A stretch of 64,000 bases of DNA. Source: Streptomyces phaeolivaceus. GTDB taxonomy: Bacteria; Actinomycetota; Actinomycetes; Streptomycetales; Streptomycetaceae. Position 1 is the first letter of the stretch, and the number at the start of each line of letters is the position of its first letter. The stretch lies in contig NZ_CP045096.1 of the NCBI RefSeq assembly GCF_009184865.1, forward strand, positions 6,820,001 through 6,884,000, given 5' to 3'. Under the pieces are notes generated by a model. That model made no database searches. It had not been told where the DNA came from and saw only the letters and a program-made list of their open reading frames with translations. The position numbers and the translations under genes are program-made. This document shows positions 8,314-15,869 of this stretch, piece after piece.

Positions 8314-8514
8314 TCACCAGGCCGCGCGGGCCTTGCCCTCCGAGGGGAACAGGATCCAGAGGGCTATGTAGAGCAGGAACTGCGGGCCCGGAAGCAGACA
8401 CGACACCAGGAAGATCACACGCATCGTGGTGGCGGAGGTGCCGAAGCGCCGTGCCAGCGCGGCGCACACTCCGCCGATCATCCGGCCTTCGGTGGGGCGG
8501 GCAAGGCGACTCAT
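8314..8514 (-). CDS. PspC-domain membrane protein
   Basis: A 66-residue protein consisting of one PspC domain: a basic start, the conserved GRMIGGVCAALARRFG segment, a short turn, and one membrane helix (VIFLVSCLLPGPQFLLYIALWILFP, broken by the Pro-Gly usual in this family). PspC proteins take part in envelope-stress responses, and in actinobacteria small ones often accompany signalling genes. The ATG at 8514 has a GAAGGAG ribosome-binding site 6 nt upstream. It precedes the VanZ/AfsQ block, but no direct link is shown. Confidence 0.82.
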   Translation of the reverse strand: MSRLARPTEGRMIGGVCAALARRFGTSATTMRVIFLVSCLLPGPQFLLYIALWILFPSEGKARAAW

Positions 8515-8538
8515 GACGGCTCCTTCGTCGGCGTAGGA

Positions 8539-8556
8539 CGTCGGCCGCGGCCGACG
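8539..8556. promoter_or_regulatory. 18-bp perfect palindrome upstream of the PspC gene
   Basis: CGTCGGCCGCGGCCGACG is fully self-complementary and lies 25 bp upstream of the PspC start codon, where an operator would be expected. No regulator can be assigned. Confidence 0.35.
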
Positions 8557-8638
8557 GTGGGGGCGAGGCCTCCCTGTGGCCATCGCTCTCTTTTCCACAC
8601 CATCGACGCTACGGTGACGAAGCGGACGAAGCGTCCCT

Positions 8639-9196
8639 CTACGGAGCCATCCCGACCCTGGGAATCGTCGGGGTCCGACCCTGAGACAGCTCCTCACGGC
8701 GCAACCGCGCCGCCGCCCTGACCCGGGTCTCGGCCCTTCGCCGCAGCGCCGCCCTGACCATCGGAACCACCGCGAGATGGGCGAGACCCACACCGACCGA
8801 GTTCAGCAGGATCGAGTCGATGTCGACGACCTGCCCCGGCACCCCGGTCTGCAACAGCTCGACGGCCAGCGACAACAGCGCCCCGGCCGCGACCGACCGG
8901 GCCAGCGAGGCGAGCGGCGACACGGCGAGCCTGCCGTGCGTCATCGGCAGCAGGACACCCAGCGGGGCGAGCAGCGCCAGCCCCTCACCGATGCGGCGGG
9001 CCGCCTCCGGCCAGCCCAGGGCCAGATCCGCTCTGATCCCGGCGAACGGCCGCAGATTCGCGGGACTCATCCAGGTGACGTCCAGCGGACGCAGCGTGAT
9101 CCAGGCAACGACCGCGAGATGCGCGACGAGGAGAACACCCCCCGCCGCACGGACACGGATCCCGGCGCTACGGCCGTTCGTACCTTGAGGCTGCAC
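8639..9196 (-). CDS. VanZ-family membrane protein
   Basis: A 185-residue protein with four to five predicted membrane helices and the VanZ pattern: an N-terminal helix (GVLLVAHLAVVAWITLRP), the NLRPFAGI segment, a central helix (LALLAPLGVLLP), and a last pair around AVELLQTGVPGQVVDIDSIL and NSVGVGLAHL. VanZ relatives are linked to teicoplanin resistance in enterococci, but most actinobacterial members are of unknown function. The start is uncertain; the GTG at 9196 gives a normal N-terminus and has a G-rich sequence just upstream. Confidence 0.8.
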   Translation of the reverse strand: MQPQGTNGRSAGIRVRAAGGVLLVAHLAVVAWITLRPLDVTWMSPANLRPFAGIRADLALGWPEAARRIGEGLALLAPLGVLLPMTHGRLAVSPLASLARSVAAGALLSLAVELLQTGVPGQVVDIDSILLNSVGVGLAHLAVVPMVRAALRRRAETRVRAAARLRREELSQGRTPTIPRVGMAP

Positions 9197-9273
9197 GCCC
9201 CCCAAGACGCGCCCCCCGGCACGATCGGTTGCAGGATTTTTTTGAGGGCTCGGTTCGCCTCCGGGACGCAGAA

Positions 9274-9349
9274 GCCTGTGTCGAGAGCGTGACCGTGCTC
9301 GACCCCTCCTTCGTCGGGGCCTCCGCGCGCTCGCGCTCTCGACACAGGC
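9274..9349. other. long-stem inverted repeat upstream of the VanZ gene
   Basis: A perfect 16-bp stem (GCCTGTGTCGAGAGCG and its complement) encloses 44 nt that contain further GC-rich complementarity. It lies in the 272-bp gap (9197-9468) between the VanZ gene and the lipoprotein gene, with an isolated T7 run at about 9238-9244. It could terminate the afsQ operon, encode a structured small RNA, or be a mobile-element remnant. Confidence 0.5.
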
Positions 9350-9468
9350 GCGCCCCTTCGGCTCACTCGCCGACCCCTGTTGCGGCGGGCCTGCCAAGGG
9401 GCTGTCGGCGGACAGGCACCCGCCTGCGAACCCGTGACAGCGGGCCCTCGACGACGAGGCACCCGGAC

Positions 9469-10092
9469 TCAGGAGCCGTTGATTTCCTCGGAAGGCGGGT
9501 TGCCCTCTCCCGGAGACGACTGGGTCTTCTGGGTGCACTCGTAGCGGCGCAGGGAGTCCGCGCTCGTGCTGCCCAGGACCACCGAGCCGTTGTCGCCGGC
9601 GGCGGCGGAGTCGGCGAAGGTGCAGACGATCTGGGCGAGGGCGTACCGGGGGAGGGAGTCGGGGGCGGTGGACAGGCGGAGGGTGTCCTCCGGGTCGTCG
9701 GGGGCCGGGCCCGTCACCGTGAGGCCGGGCGGCACGGCGGTGCTGTAGCCGGCCTCGTCCTCGACGTCGCTGGGGTCGCCCGCCAGGGCGTCCAGCAGGC
9801 CCTGGGCGACGACGACGCGCCGCTGGGCCTCCTCGGTGCTCTGGGCCGCCTCCACCGAGCGGTTGACCCGCACGAGCGCCCCGGAGCAGAGCAGGAACAC
9901 CTCGACCGGCATACCGGAGGGGGTCGCCTGGGTCGCGATGTCCGACACCGACAGCTCGCACGGCACCATCGAGGGCGCCGGACCGAAGTCCGTCGGCACC
10001 TGGGTGGCCCGGATGCCGCAGCCCGCGAGGAGGGCGGCCAGCGCCCCGGTCGCCGCCAGGAGCCGTACGCCTCGTACGCCTCGTATCGTCAC
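9469..10092 (-). CDS. lipoprotein encoded in the afsQ1-afsQ2 operon (possible GerMN-like domain)
   Basis: A 207-residue lipoprotein. Its signal peptide ends in a lipobox (LAALLAGC), so the mature protein would be anchored outside the membrane by the Cys at about residue 25. The central part (VFLLCSGALVRVNR, then AQGLLDALAGDPSDVEDEAGYSTAVPPGLTV) resembles the GerMN fold seen in the LpqB lipoprotein of the MtrAB system. The GTG start overlaps the afsQ2 stop in a GTGA motif, so the two are translationally coupled. This suggests a periplasmic-side accessory of the AfsQ2 sensor. That role is inference; the lipoprotein call is firm. Confidence 0.85.
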   Translation of the reverse strand: MTIRGVRGVRLLAATGALAALLAGCGIRATQVPTDFGPAPSMVPCELSVSDIATQATPSGMPVEVFLLCSGALVRVNRSVEAAQSTEEAQRRVVVAQGLLDALAGDPSDVEDEAGYSTAVPPGLTVTGPAPDDPEDTLRLSTAPDSLPRYALAQIVCTFADSAAAGDNGSVVLGSTSADSLRRYECTQKTQSSPGEGNPPSEEINGS

Positions 10093-11681
10093 TGGCCGTC
10101 CCCCTCGGTGGCAGCCGGGCCGGCGTCGCCCTGGTCGTCGTCCCGTTCCTCCGCGAGCAGCGAGGACGCGTCGCGGGGCAGGCGGAGGGTGAAGACCGCG
10201 CCGCCCTTGGGGGAGTTGGCGGCGGTGATCTCGCCGCCGTGGATATGGGCGTTCTCCAGGGCGATGGACAGACCGAGACCGCTGCCCTCGGAGCGGGGGC
10301 GGGAGGCGCTCGCCTTGTAGAACCGGTCGAAGACGTGCGGGAGGACGTCCTCGGGGATGCCGGGGCCGTGGTCCTGCACCTCGATGAACAGGTTCTCGCC
10401 CTCCGTGCGCACCGAGACGCGCACCGGGGAGCCGCCGTGCTTGAGCGCGTTGCCGATCAGGTTCGCCAGGATCACGTCCAGACGGCGCGGGTCGAGGTTG
10501 GTGATGATGCCGCGCTCGGCGTCCAGGTCCACCGCGTCCAGCCAGGCGCGGGCGTCGATACAGGCGGTGATCTGGTCGGCGATGTCCACGTCGTCGAGGA
10601 CCAGACGGGCCGTGCCCGCGTCGAAGCGGGTGACCTCCATCAGGTTCTCCACCAGGTCGTTCAGCCGCCGGGTCTCGCTGACGACGAGCCGTACCGCCGG
10701 TTCGATCATCGGGTCGAGGCTGCCCGTGTCGGCGTCCAGCTCCTCCTCCAGCACCTCCGTGACGGCGGTGATCGCGGTCAGCGGCGTACGGAGTTCATGG
10801 GACATGTCGGCGACGAAGCGGCGGGAGGCCTCCTCGCGGGCGCTCATGTCGTCGACCTTCTTCTCCAGCGACTCCGCCGCGAGGTTGAACGTCCTTGAGA
10901 GGTCGGCCAGTTCGTCCGTGCCGGAGACGCGCAGCCGGGTGTCGAGCTTGCCCTCGCCGAGGCGCCGGGCGGCCACGCCGAGGCGCTGCACCGGCTTCAG
11001 TACGGTCGTCGCGGCGGCCTGCGCGAGCAGCGCCGAGCCGATCAGCGACAGGCCCGTGGCGATACCGAGCGACCAGGCCAGCGAGTTGAGGTCCTTCGCC
11101 TCCTCCGCGAGGGACTTGCGCATGTAGCCGGTCGGCCCGCCGCCGATCATCCTCGCGCCGCCCACGAGGTACGGGGTGTCGCCGTCGATGACCCGCTGCC
11201 AGTACACGTGGTACGCGTGCTTGTTGCCGGACGTGAGCTTCTGCCGCTTGTTGACGGCCTTCTGCAGGGACGCGGGCACGTCCGCCAGCGAGAAACCGGT
11301 GAGCGCGTTGTCGGTCGAGGAGCCGGAGACCGCCTCGCCGTCGGCGCCCTCGGCGATGAGCAGCACACTGGAGCGCTCGCCGCCGTCCGCCATCTTCCGT
11401 GCCGCGACGCGCAGTTGGTCCTGCGTCGGGTTCGGGCGCAGGGTGCTCACATGGCTCTGCATCTCCCGCTCGAAGTCGTTCAGCGCCGCGTCCTGCGCGC
11501 GCGTCTGCACGGCCTCGCGGTTGAGCCAGTACGCGATACCGGACGCCGACACGGCGGCCGTGAGCGCCACCAGGCCGAAGACGACCACCAGACGCAGCCG
11601 CAGACTGGTGAAACGGATCCGGGACTGCACTTTCCTGCGAGCCGCGGCCCAGCCGCGGATCCCCCCTCGGGCCTTCGTCAC
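10089..11681 (-). CDS. afsQ2: sensor histidine kinase AfsQ2
   Basis: AfsQ2 is the membrane kinase of the AfsQ1/Q2 system, which links nitrogen conditions (notably glutamate) to antibiotic production in S. coelicolor. The 530-residue protein has membrane helix 1 (about 30-52), an extracytoplasmic domain (about 53-200), membrane helix 2 (about 202-224), HAMP (about 222-275), the phosphoacceptor His295 in DMSHELRTP, and a HATPase domain with N box NLIGNALKHG, DHGPGIP and GSGLGLSIA. The GTG start at 11681 overlaps the afsQ1 stop by four bases (GTGA), indicating translational coupling. The identity rests on family, neighbours (afsQ1, sigQ, lipoprotein) and recalled synteny. Confidence 0.93.
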   Translation of the reverse strand: MTKARGGIRGWAAARRKVQSRIRFTSLRLRLVVVFGLVALTAAVSASGIAYWLNREAVQTRAQDAALNDFEREMQSHVSTLRPNPTQDQLRVAARKMADGGERSSVLLIAEGADGEAVSGSSTDNALTGFSLADVPASLQKAVNKRQKLTSGNKHAYHVYWQRVIDGDTPYLVGGARMIGGGPTGYMRKSLAEEAKDLNSLAWSLGIATGLSLIGSALLAQAAATTVLKPVQRLGVAARRLGEGKLDTRLRVSGTDELADLSRTFNLAAESLEKKVDDMSAREEASRRFVADMSHELRTPLTAITAVTEVLEEELDADTGSLDPMIEPAVRLVVSETRRLNDLVENLMEVTRFDAGTARLVLDDVDIADQITACIDARAWLDAVDLDAERGIITNLDPRRLDVILANLIGNALKHGGSPVRVSVRTEGENLFIEVQDHGPGIPEDVLPHVFDRFYKASASRPRSEGSGLGLSIALENAHIHGGEITAANSPKGGAVFTLRLPRDASSLLAEERDDDQGDAGPAATEGDGQ

Positions 11682-12355
11682 TGAGGCGTGTCCAACCGGT
11701 AGCCCACGCCGCGCACGGTACGGATCAGGGTCGGCGACGACGGCACGTCCTCGACCTTGGCGCGCAGCCGCTGCACACACGCGTCCACCAGGCGGGAGTC
11801 GCCCAGATAGTCGTGCTCCCACACCAGACGCAGCAACTGCTGCCGGGACAGGGCCTGTCCGGGACGGCGGCTCAGCTCCAGCAGCAGCCGCAGCTCGGTG
11901 GGCGTCAGCTGGAGGTCCTCGCCGTTCTTCGTCACGGTCATCGCCGCGCGGTCGATCACGAGGGAGCCGAACGTCGCCGCGTCGTTGGCCTCGCGCTCAC
12001 CGCGGCGCAGCACCGCGCGGATCCGGGCGTCCAGGACCCGCCCCTGCACGGGCTTGACCACATAGTCGTCCGCGCCGGACTCCAGGCCCACCACGACGTC
12101 GATGTCGTCACTGCGCGCCGTCAGCAGGATGATCGGCAGCTGATCGGTGCGCCGGATCCGCCGGCACACCTCGAAGCCGTCGATGCCAGGCAGCATCACG
12201 TCCAAAACGATCAGATCCGGCCGCTGTTCGCGCAGCAGCTTGAGACCATCCTCGCCGGTGGCGGCGGTGGCGACACGGTGCCCCTGGCGCGTCAGTGAGA
12301 GCTCCAGGGCCGTGCGGATGGCGTCGTCGTCCTCGATCAGCAACAGGGAAGGCAC
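11678..12355 (-). CDS. afsQ1: response regulator AfsQ1 (OmpR/PhoB type)
   Basis: AfsQ1 is the DNA-binding partner of AfsQ2. From the GTG at 12355 it has 225 residues, the length known for S. coelicolor AfsQ1. The receiver domain has the acidic pair in LIEDDDA, the phosphorylated Asp52 in LIVLDVMLPG, the Thr in LLTARS and the Lys in YVVKPV. The winged-helix output domain (about 130-222) ends with RLVDACVQRLRAKVE and IRTVRGVGYRL. An in-frame ATG 18 bp further upstream is possible; neither start has a strong ribosome-binding site. The gene is divergent from sigQ, and an AfsQ1-type direct repeat lies between them, consistent with control of both directions. Confidence 0.94.
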   Translation of the reverse strand: MPSLLLIEDDDAIRTALELSLTRQGHRVATAATGEDGLKLLREQRPDLIVLDVMLPGIDGFEVCRRIRRTDQLPIILLTARSDDIDVVVGLESGADDYVVKPVQGRVLDARIRAVLRRGEREANDAATFGSLVIDRAAMTVTKNGEDLQLTPTELRLLLELSRRPGQALSRQQLLRLVWEHDYLGDSRLVDACVQRLRAKVEDVPSSPTLIRTVRGVGYRLDTPQ

Positions 12356-12507
12356 GGGCTCATTCTGGCCCATGGCATGGCGCCGAATCGACCGTTGGAG
12401 CGCCCCCACCCGACACCCGCACACGATCGTGCCGTTCGTGTAGCCGTACGACTCTTCTCTGTGATCGACCTGTGCCCCGACTGGGCCCCGCCCCAGGACC
12501 GGCCCCT

Positions 12508-12523
12508 GTGACAGGTCTGTGAC
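12508..12523 (+). promoter_or_regulatory. AfsQ1 binding site (GTGAC-N6-GTGAC)
   Basis: GTGAC, AGGTCT, GTGAC matches the published AfsQ1 consensus GTnAC-N6-GTnAC exactly. It lies in the intergenic region between afsQ1 and sigQ, about 110 bp upstream of sigQ. Confidence 0.85.
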
Positions 12524-12619
12524 AGTCGGCGGACAGAGCCATGAAGGTGAACGGGCAATCTTTTCGGCACAGGCAAGAAAGCATGCCGAAGACCGGAACT
12601 CCACGACGGGGGGCGCGAG

Positions 12620-13387
12620 ATGAACACGCTGCACAGCACCAGCACTGGCGCAGTTGTCACGCGGCTCCACGATGTCGTCCGGAACGCGGAGAAGTCCGGT
12701 GCCGTGAGCGGGCGGGGGTGCGCTCGCGGCACCGGGCGTCAGCACACCACGTTCATGTCGGTGGTTGACGCACACGTGGGGGGAAGCACCACGGGGGTGA
12801 CGGGGGTCGCCCACGGGGGAACGGGGACCGCGTACGGGGAGGGCACGGGGGAACGCCGTTCTGTGTCGGAGGCGGAGTTCACCGCCTACGTCCAGGAGCG
12901 TCGTGCCTCCCTGTACGCAACCGCCTACCACCTGACCGGAGACCGCTTCGAGGCCGAGGACCTGCTGCAGAGCGCGCTGTTCTCGACCTACCGGGCCTGG
13001 GACCGGATCAGTGACAAGGCCGCGGTCGGGGGCTACCTCCGCCGCACCATGACCAATCTGCACATCAGCGCGTGGCGCCGCCGCAAGCTGAACGAGTACC
13101 CGACCGAGGAGCTGCCGGAGACCGCCGGCGACACGGACGCGATGCGCGGCACCGAACTGCGCGCCGTCCTGTGGCAGGCGCTCGCCCGGCTCCCCGAACT
13201 CCAGCGCACGATGCTGGTCCTCCGCTACTACGAGGGCCGCACCGACCCGGAGATCGCGGAGATCCTCGACATCAGTGTCGGCACGGTGAAGTCCAGCATC
13301 TGGCGGTCGCTGCGCCGCCTGCGCGAGGACGAGGTCCTCAGCTTCGGCCGTGACGAGGAGGAGTCCTTCGGGGAGCTTGTCGCCTGA
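12620..13387 (+). CDS. sigQ: ECF sigma factor SigQ
   Basis: A 255-residue ECF sigma factor encoded divergently from afsQ1; in S. coelicolor sigQ is an AfsQ1 target that antagonises AfsQ-dependent antibiotic production. An unusual 90-residue N-terminal part, rich in Gly and Thr, precedes region 2 (EFTAYVQERRASLYATAYHL, GDRFEAEDLLQSALF, GGYLRRTMTNLHISAWRRRK). Region 4 lies near the C-terminus (LPELQRTMLVLRYYEGRTDP, EIAEILDISVGTVKSSIWRS). An ATG at 12755 (reading MSVVDAHVGG) would be an alternative shorter start. The N-terminal coding region is crossed by many GGGGG runs, as is the DNA downstream of the gene. Confidence 0.92.
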   Translation: MNTLHSTSTGAVVTRLHDVVRNAEKSGAVSGRGCARGTGRQHTTFMSVVDAHVGGSTTGVTGVAHGGTGTAYGEGTGERRSVSEAEFTAYVQERRASLYATAYHLTGDRFEAEDLLQSALFSTYRAWDRISDKAAVGGYLRRTMTNLHISAWRRRKLNEYPTEELPETAGDTDAMRGTELRAVLWQALARLPELQRTMLVLRYYEGRTDPEIAEILDISVGTVKSSIWRSLRRLREDEVLSFGRDEEESFGELVA

Positions 13388-13575
13388 AGGTCTGTGGGGG
13401 GAGTAAGTAACGGGGGAGCACGGGGGAAACGGGGGTACGGGGGTACGGGGGACGTCACGGTGGCGCGGGGGAGCGCCGGCGCGACGGCCGGGGGGAAAGC
13501 CGACGGGGTCCGGGGGGACCACGCCGGCGCACCACGGGGGAAAAGCGGGGGACAGCAGGGGGGGGGCACGGGGGA
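13388..13575 (+). repeat. G-tract array downstream of sigQ
   Basis: Some 190 bp with more than a dozen runs of four to eight G on the + strand (ACGGGGG-like units, for example GGGGGTACGGGGGTACGGGG), directly after the sigQ stop. No coding pattern is visible. The sequence could fold into G-quadruplexes in the non-template strand or the nascent RNA. Confidence 0.7.
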
Positions 13576-13614
13576 AGCGGGACTGGAGGGCCGGGGGGTC
13601 CGTCCAGTCCCGCT
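13576..13614 (+). terminator. terminator of sigQ
   Basis: AGCGGGACTGGA pairs perfectly with TCCAGTCCCGCT around a 15-nt loop and is followed by TTT. It closes the G-tract region and faces the convergent kinase gene. Confidence 0.75.
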
Positions 13615-13665
13615 TTCATGTCCGCCCGCGGGCCGACCCCTGGGTCGGATGTGCGCCCCGCGCGC

Positions 13666-14304
13666 TCAGGCCGGCGCCTTCGCGACACGGCCCGCCGCTG
13701 CCGCCGCCAGCCGGCCGAGCGCCTCGTCCCGGTCGCAGGGATGGGCGCCCGACTCCGTCTGCCGGGCCACGATCGAGCGCTCCAGCCGCATCAGCCGCCA
13801 GCCGCGCCGCAGCAGGAACGGCACCGACTTACGGCCCTCCCTCAGATCGCGAAGGAAGCGGCGGCGGAAGGTCTTCACCGGACCACGCGTCAGACACAGC
13901 GCGTCCGCCAGCAGCCCGAGTTCACGGCAGCGCCCGACGATTTCGGCGGCGAAGATGCCCTCGGCGATGAACACCGGCGTCCGCCCGATGCGCAGCGCCT
14001 CCGCGCCGGTACGCGCGCTGAGCGAGATGTCGTACGCCGGGACGGTCGTACGGCCCGTGCGGCACAACTCCTCGATCGCCGCTACGGCGCTGTCCGCGTC
14101 CCACGACAGCGGGTGGTCCCAGTCGATGTCCGCGCTGCCCTCCACCTGCGGCAGCGTCGGGTCGTCGCCCTCCTTGTAGAAGTCGTCGAGCCGCAGCACG
14201 GGCAGGCCGGAGCGGGCGGCGAGGAGGGACTTGCCCGAGCCGGACGGACCGGACAGCAGGACCACTCGGGTCGGTATCGAGGGATGCGGCGGATGCGAAC
14301 TCAC
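13666..14304 (-). CDS. uridine kinase-like P-loop kinase
   Basis: A 212-residue P-loop phosphotransferase of the uridine kinase/phosphoribulokinase group. The Walker A motif GPSGSGKS lies near residue 19, followed by LDDFYKEGDDPTLP, which matches the nucleoside-binding LDDFY region of uridine kinases, then DWDHPLSWD, and VFIAEGIFAAE as the Walker-B-like segment. The gene lies among nucleoside genes, so phosphorylation of uridine or cytidine is likely, although actinobacterial members of this size are less studied. The GTG start at 14304 places the P-loop at the normal distance. Confidence 0.8.
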   Translation of the reverse strand: MSSHPPHPSIPTRVVLLSGPSGSGKSLLAARSGLPVLRLDDFYKEGDDPTLPQVEGSADIDWDHPLSWDADSAVAAIEELCRTGRTTVPAYDISLSARTGAEALRIGRTPVFIAEGIFAAEIVGRCRELGLLADALCLTRGPVKTFRRRFLRDLREGRKSVPFLLRRGWRLMRLERSIVARQTESGAHPCDRDEALGRLAAAAAGRVAKAPA

Positions 14305-14444
14305 GAGAGTCCAGTGTGAGGCATCACGCGGCTCCCGCCGAGACGGCGGGTCGTCCTTGGAGCGCACATCACACCTCAACTACCGTACGTGTCTCTATGA
14401 TTACTTTCCGCAAGGTAAACGCACAGGAGAAGGTGGCACCGCTG

Positions 14445-14855
14445 ATGGCTCGACTCTCGGCTTCCCAGAACCCCACCGCCCGGCGCGCGTTGCTGGCCGT
14501 CACGACCGCGGGGGTCGCGCTCGGCGCGGGCGCCGGTGCGGCAGCGGCGGCCGACGGCGCGGCCCCGGTCGTCGACGTGATGCGCACCCGGCCCACGTCG
14601 CTCGGCAAGGTCGACCCGCAGGCGGGCCTCCAGGCCCTGACCGGCACGGTCGGTTACGTCACCGGGCCGGTCGCGGGGCTCAAGCCCAACCCGCTGGCGG
14701 GCACGGGGGTCGATCCTCTCGACAACGGGGTGGGGACGCAGCTGGCCGACTTCAAGCCGCTGACGTCCACCGCCCTCACCGGGCCGGTGGCGCAGGCGCC
14801 GTCGGTGGGGAGCATTCCCGTGGTGGGGCCGGTGGTGGGCGGATTGAAGGGTTGA
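14445..14855 (+). CDS. small secreted Gly/Pro-rich protein
   Basis: A 136-residue protein with a Sec signal peptide: RR near position 14, the hydrophobic ALLAVTTAGVALGAGAGAAAA, and probable cleavage before DGAAP. The mature part has no cysteine and is made of short hydrophobic-Gly-Pro segments (GTVGYVTGPVAGLKPNPLAG, SVGSIPVVGPVVGGLKG). The ATG at 14445 has an AGGAGAAGG ribosome-binding sequence 12 nt upstream; an earlier ATG at 14397 would add 16 residues. In style it resembles the exported protein at 7878-8246. Function unknown. Confidence 0.68.
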   Translation: MARLSASQNPTARRALLAVTTAGVALGAGAGAAAAADGAAPVVDVMRTRPTSLGKVDPQAGLQALTGTVGYVTGPVAGLKPNPLAGTGVDPLDNGVGTQLADFKPLTSTALTGPVAQAPSVGSIPVVGPVVGGLKG

Positions 14856-14869
14856 CGGAAGCGGAGGGT

Positions 14870-14956
14870 TTCCGGGAACTGCGCGGTCCGTGGGGACGGT
14901 GCGGGCCGTCCGTGGCTGGTCGCGCAGTTCCCCGCGCCCCTTACGGGGCACTCCTC
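14870..14956. repeat. dispersed palindromic repeat, copy 3
   Basis: Short arms GGGAACTGCGCGGTCC and GGCTGGTCGCGCAGTTCCCC flank a GTGGGGACGGTGCGGGCC centre. It fills the gap between the convergent stops of the secreted protein and the aldehyde-dehydrogenase-like gene, where it probably acts as a two-way terminator. Confidence 0.75.
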
Positions 14957-14957
14957 C

Positions 14958-15869
14958 TCAGTACGCCGACCCCGACGCGCCCAGCGACCCCGTCGGGTGC
15001 CAGACCGTCTTCGTCTCCAGGAACGCCGTCATGCGGTCGATGCCGGGCGTGGCCGTCCAGTCGTCCACAGGCTGTGGACGCAGGACACGCTTGAGGTTGT
15101 CGGCGGCGGCGATCTCCAACTCCTTGGCGAGGACGTCGTCCGCGCCGGCCAGGTCGATCGCGTTGACGTCCTGGTGGGCGGCGAGGGGCGCCGCGATCTC
15201 CGCCGTACGGCCGGAGAGGACGTTGACGACACCGCCGGGGACGTCGGAGGTGGCGAGCACCTCGCCGAGGGAGAGGGCCGGGAGAGGGGACTTCTCGCTC
15301 GCGATCACGATCGCCGTGTTGCCCGTGGCGATCACCGGGGCGAGGACCGAGACCAGGCCCAGGAACGACGACTCCTGGGGGGCCAGGACCGCGACCACAC
15401 CCGTCGGTTCGGGGGAGGAGAGGTTGAAGTACGGGCCCGCGACCGGGTTTCCGCCGCCGACCACCTGGGCGATCTTGTCGGTCCAGCCCGCGTACCAGAC
15501 CCAGCGGTCGATCGTGGCCTCCACCTCGGCCGCCGCCTTCGACTTCGACAGGCCCTCCGCGTCGGCGACCTCCCGTACGAACTGGCCCTTGCGGCCCTCC
15601 AGCATCTCGGCGACGCGGTAGAGGACCTGGCCGCGGTTGTACGCCGTCGCACCGGACCAGCCGCCGAACGCCTTGCGGGCGGCGACCACCGCGTCACGGG
15701 CGTCCTTGCGGGAGGAGAGCGGGGCGTTCGCCAGCCACTTGTCCTTGCCCGCCGCGCCAGCGGCTGATGTCCTCGTCGTCACCTCGTACACCCGGCCGCT
15801 CTCGGAACGCGGGAACTTCCCGCCGACGTACAGCTTGTAGGTCTTGAAAACAGACAGGCGGTCAGACAT
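14958..15869 (-). CDS. aldehyde-dehydrogenase-like protein without catalytic cysteine
   Basis: A 303-residue protein covering only the first part of the aldehyde dehydrogenase fold. It starts like a normal member (YKLYVGGKFPRSESGR) and keeps a coenzyme-domain-like part (EPTGVVAVLAPQESSFLGLV, VIATGNTAIVIASE, LSGRTAEIAAPLAAH). It lacks the FTGS segment, the ELGG glutamate region and any G-Q-x-C cysteine; the whole C-terminal catalytic half is missing. It is probably a pseudoenzyme partner of the full-length enzyme encoded just upstream, whose stop overlaps its start by 8 bp. Together the two resemble the double-domain ALDH16 layout, split into two genes. Confidence 0.75.
   Translation of the reverse strand: MSDRLSVFKTYKLYVGGKFPRSESGRVYEVTTRTSAAGAAGKDKWLANAPLSSRKDARDAVVAARKAFGGWSGATAYNRGQVLYRVAEMLEGRKGQFVREVADAEGLSKSKAAAEVEATIDRWVWYAGWTDKIAQVVGGGNPVAGPYFNLSSPEPTGVVAVLAPQESSFLGLVSVLAPVIATGNTAIVIASEKSPLPALSLGEVLATSDVPGGVVNVLSGRTAEIAAPLAAHQDVNAIDLAGADDVLAKELEIAAADNLKRVLRPQPVDDWTATPGIDRMTAFLETKTVWHPTGSLGASGSAY

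Noticed and set aside
14316..14444. Longer N-terminus for the secreted protein at 14445
   Set aside because: The upstream residues are unlike a signal peptide start and include a likely promoter; the ATG at 14445 follows a ribosome-binding sequence and places the signal peptide correctly.
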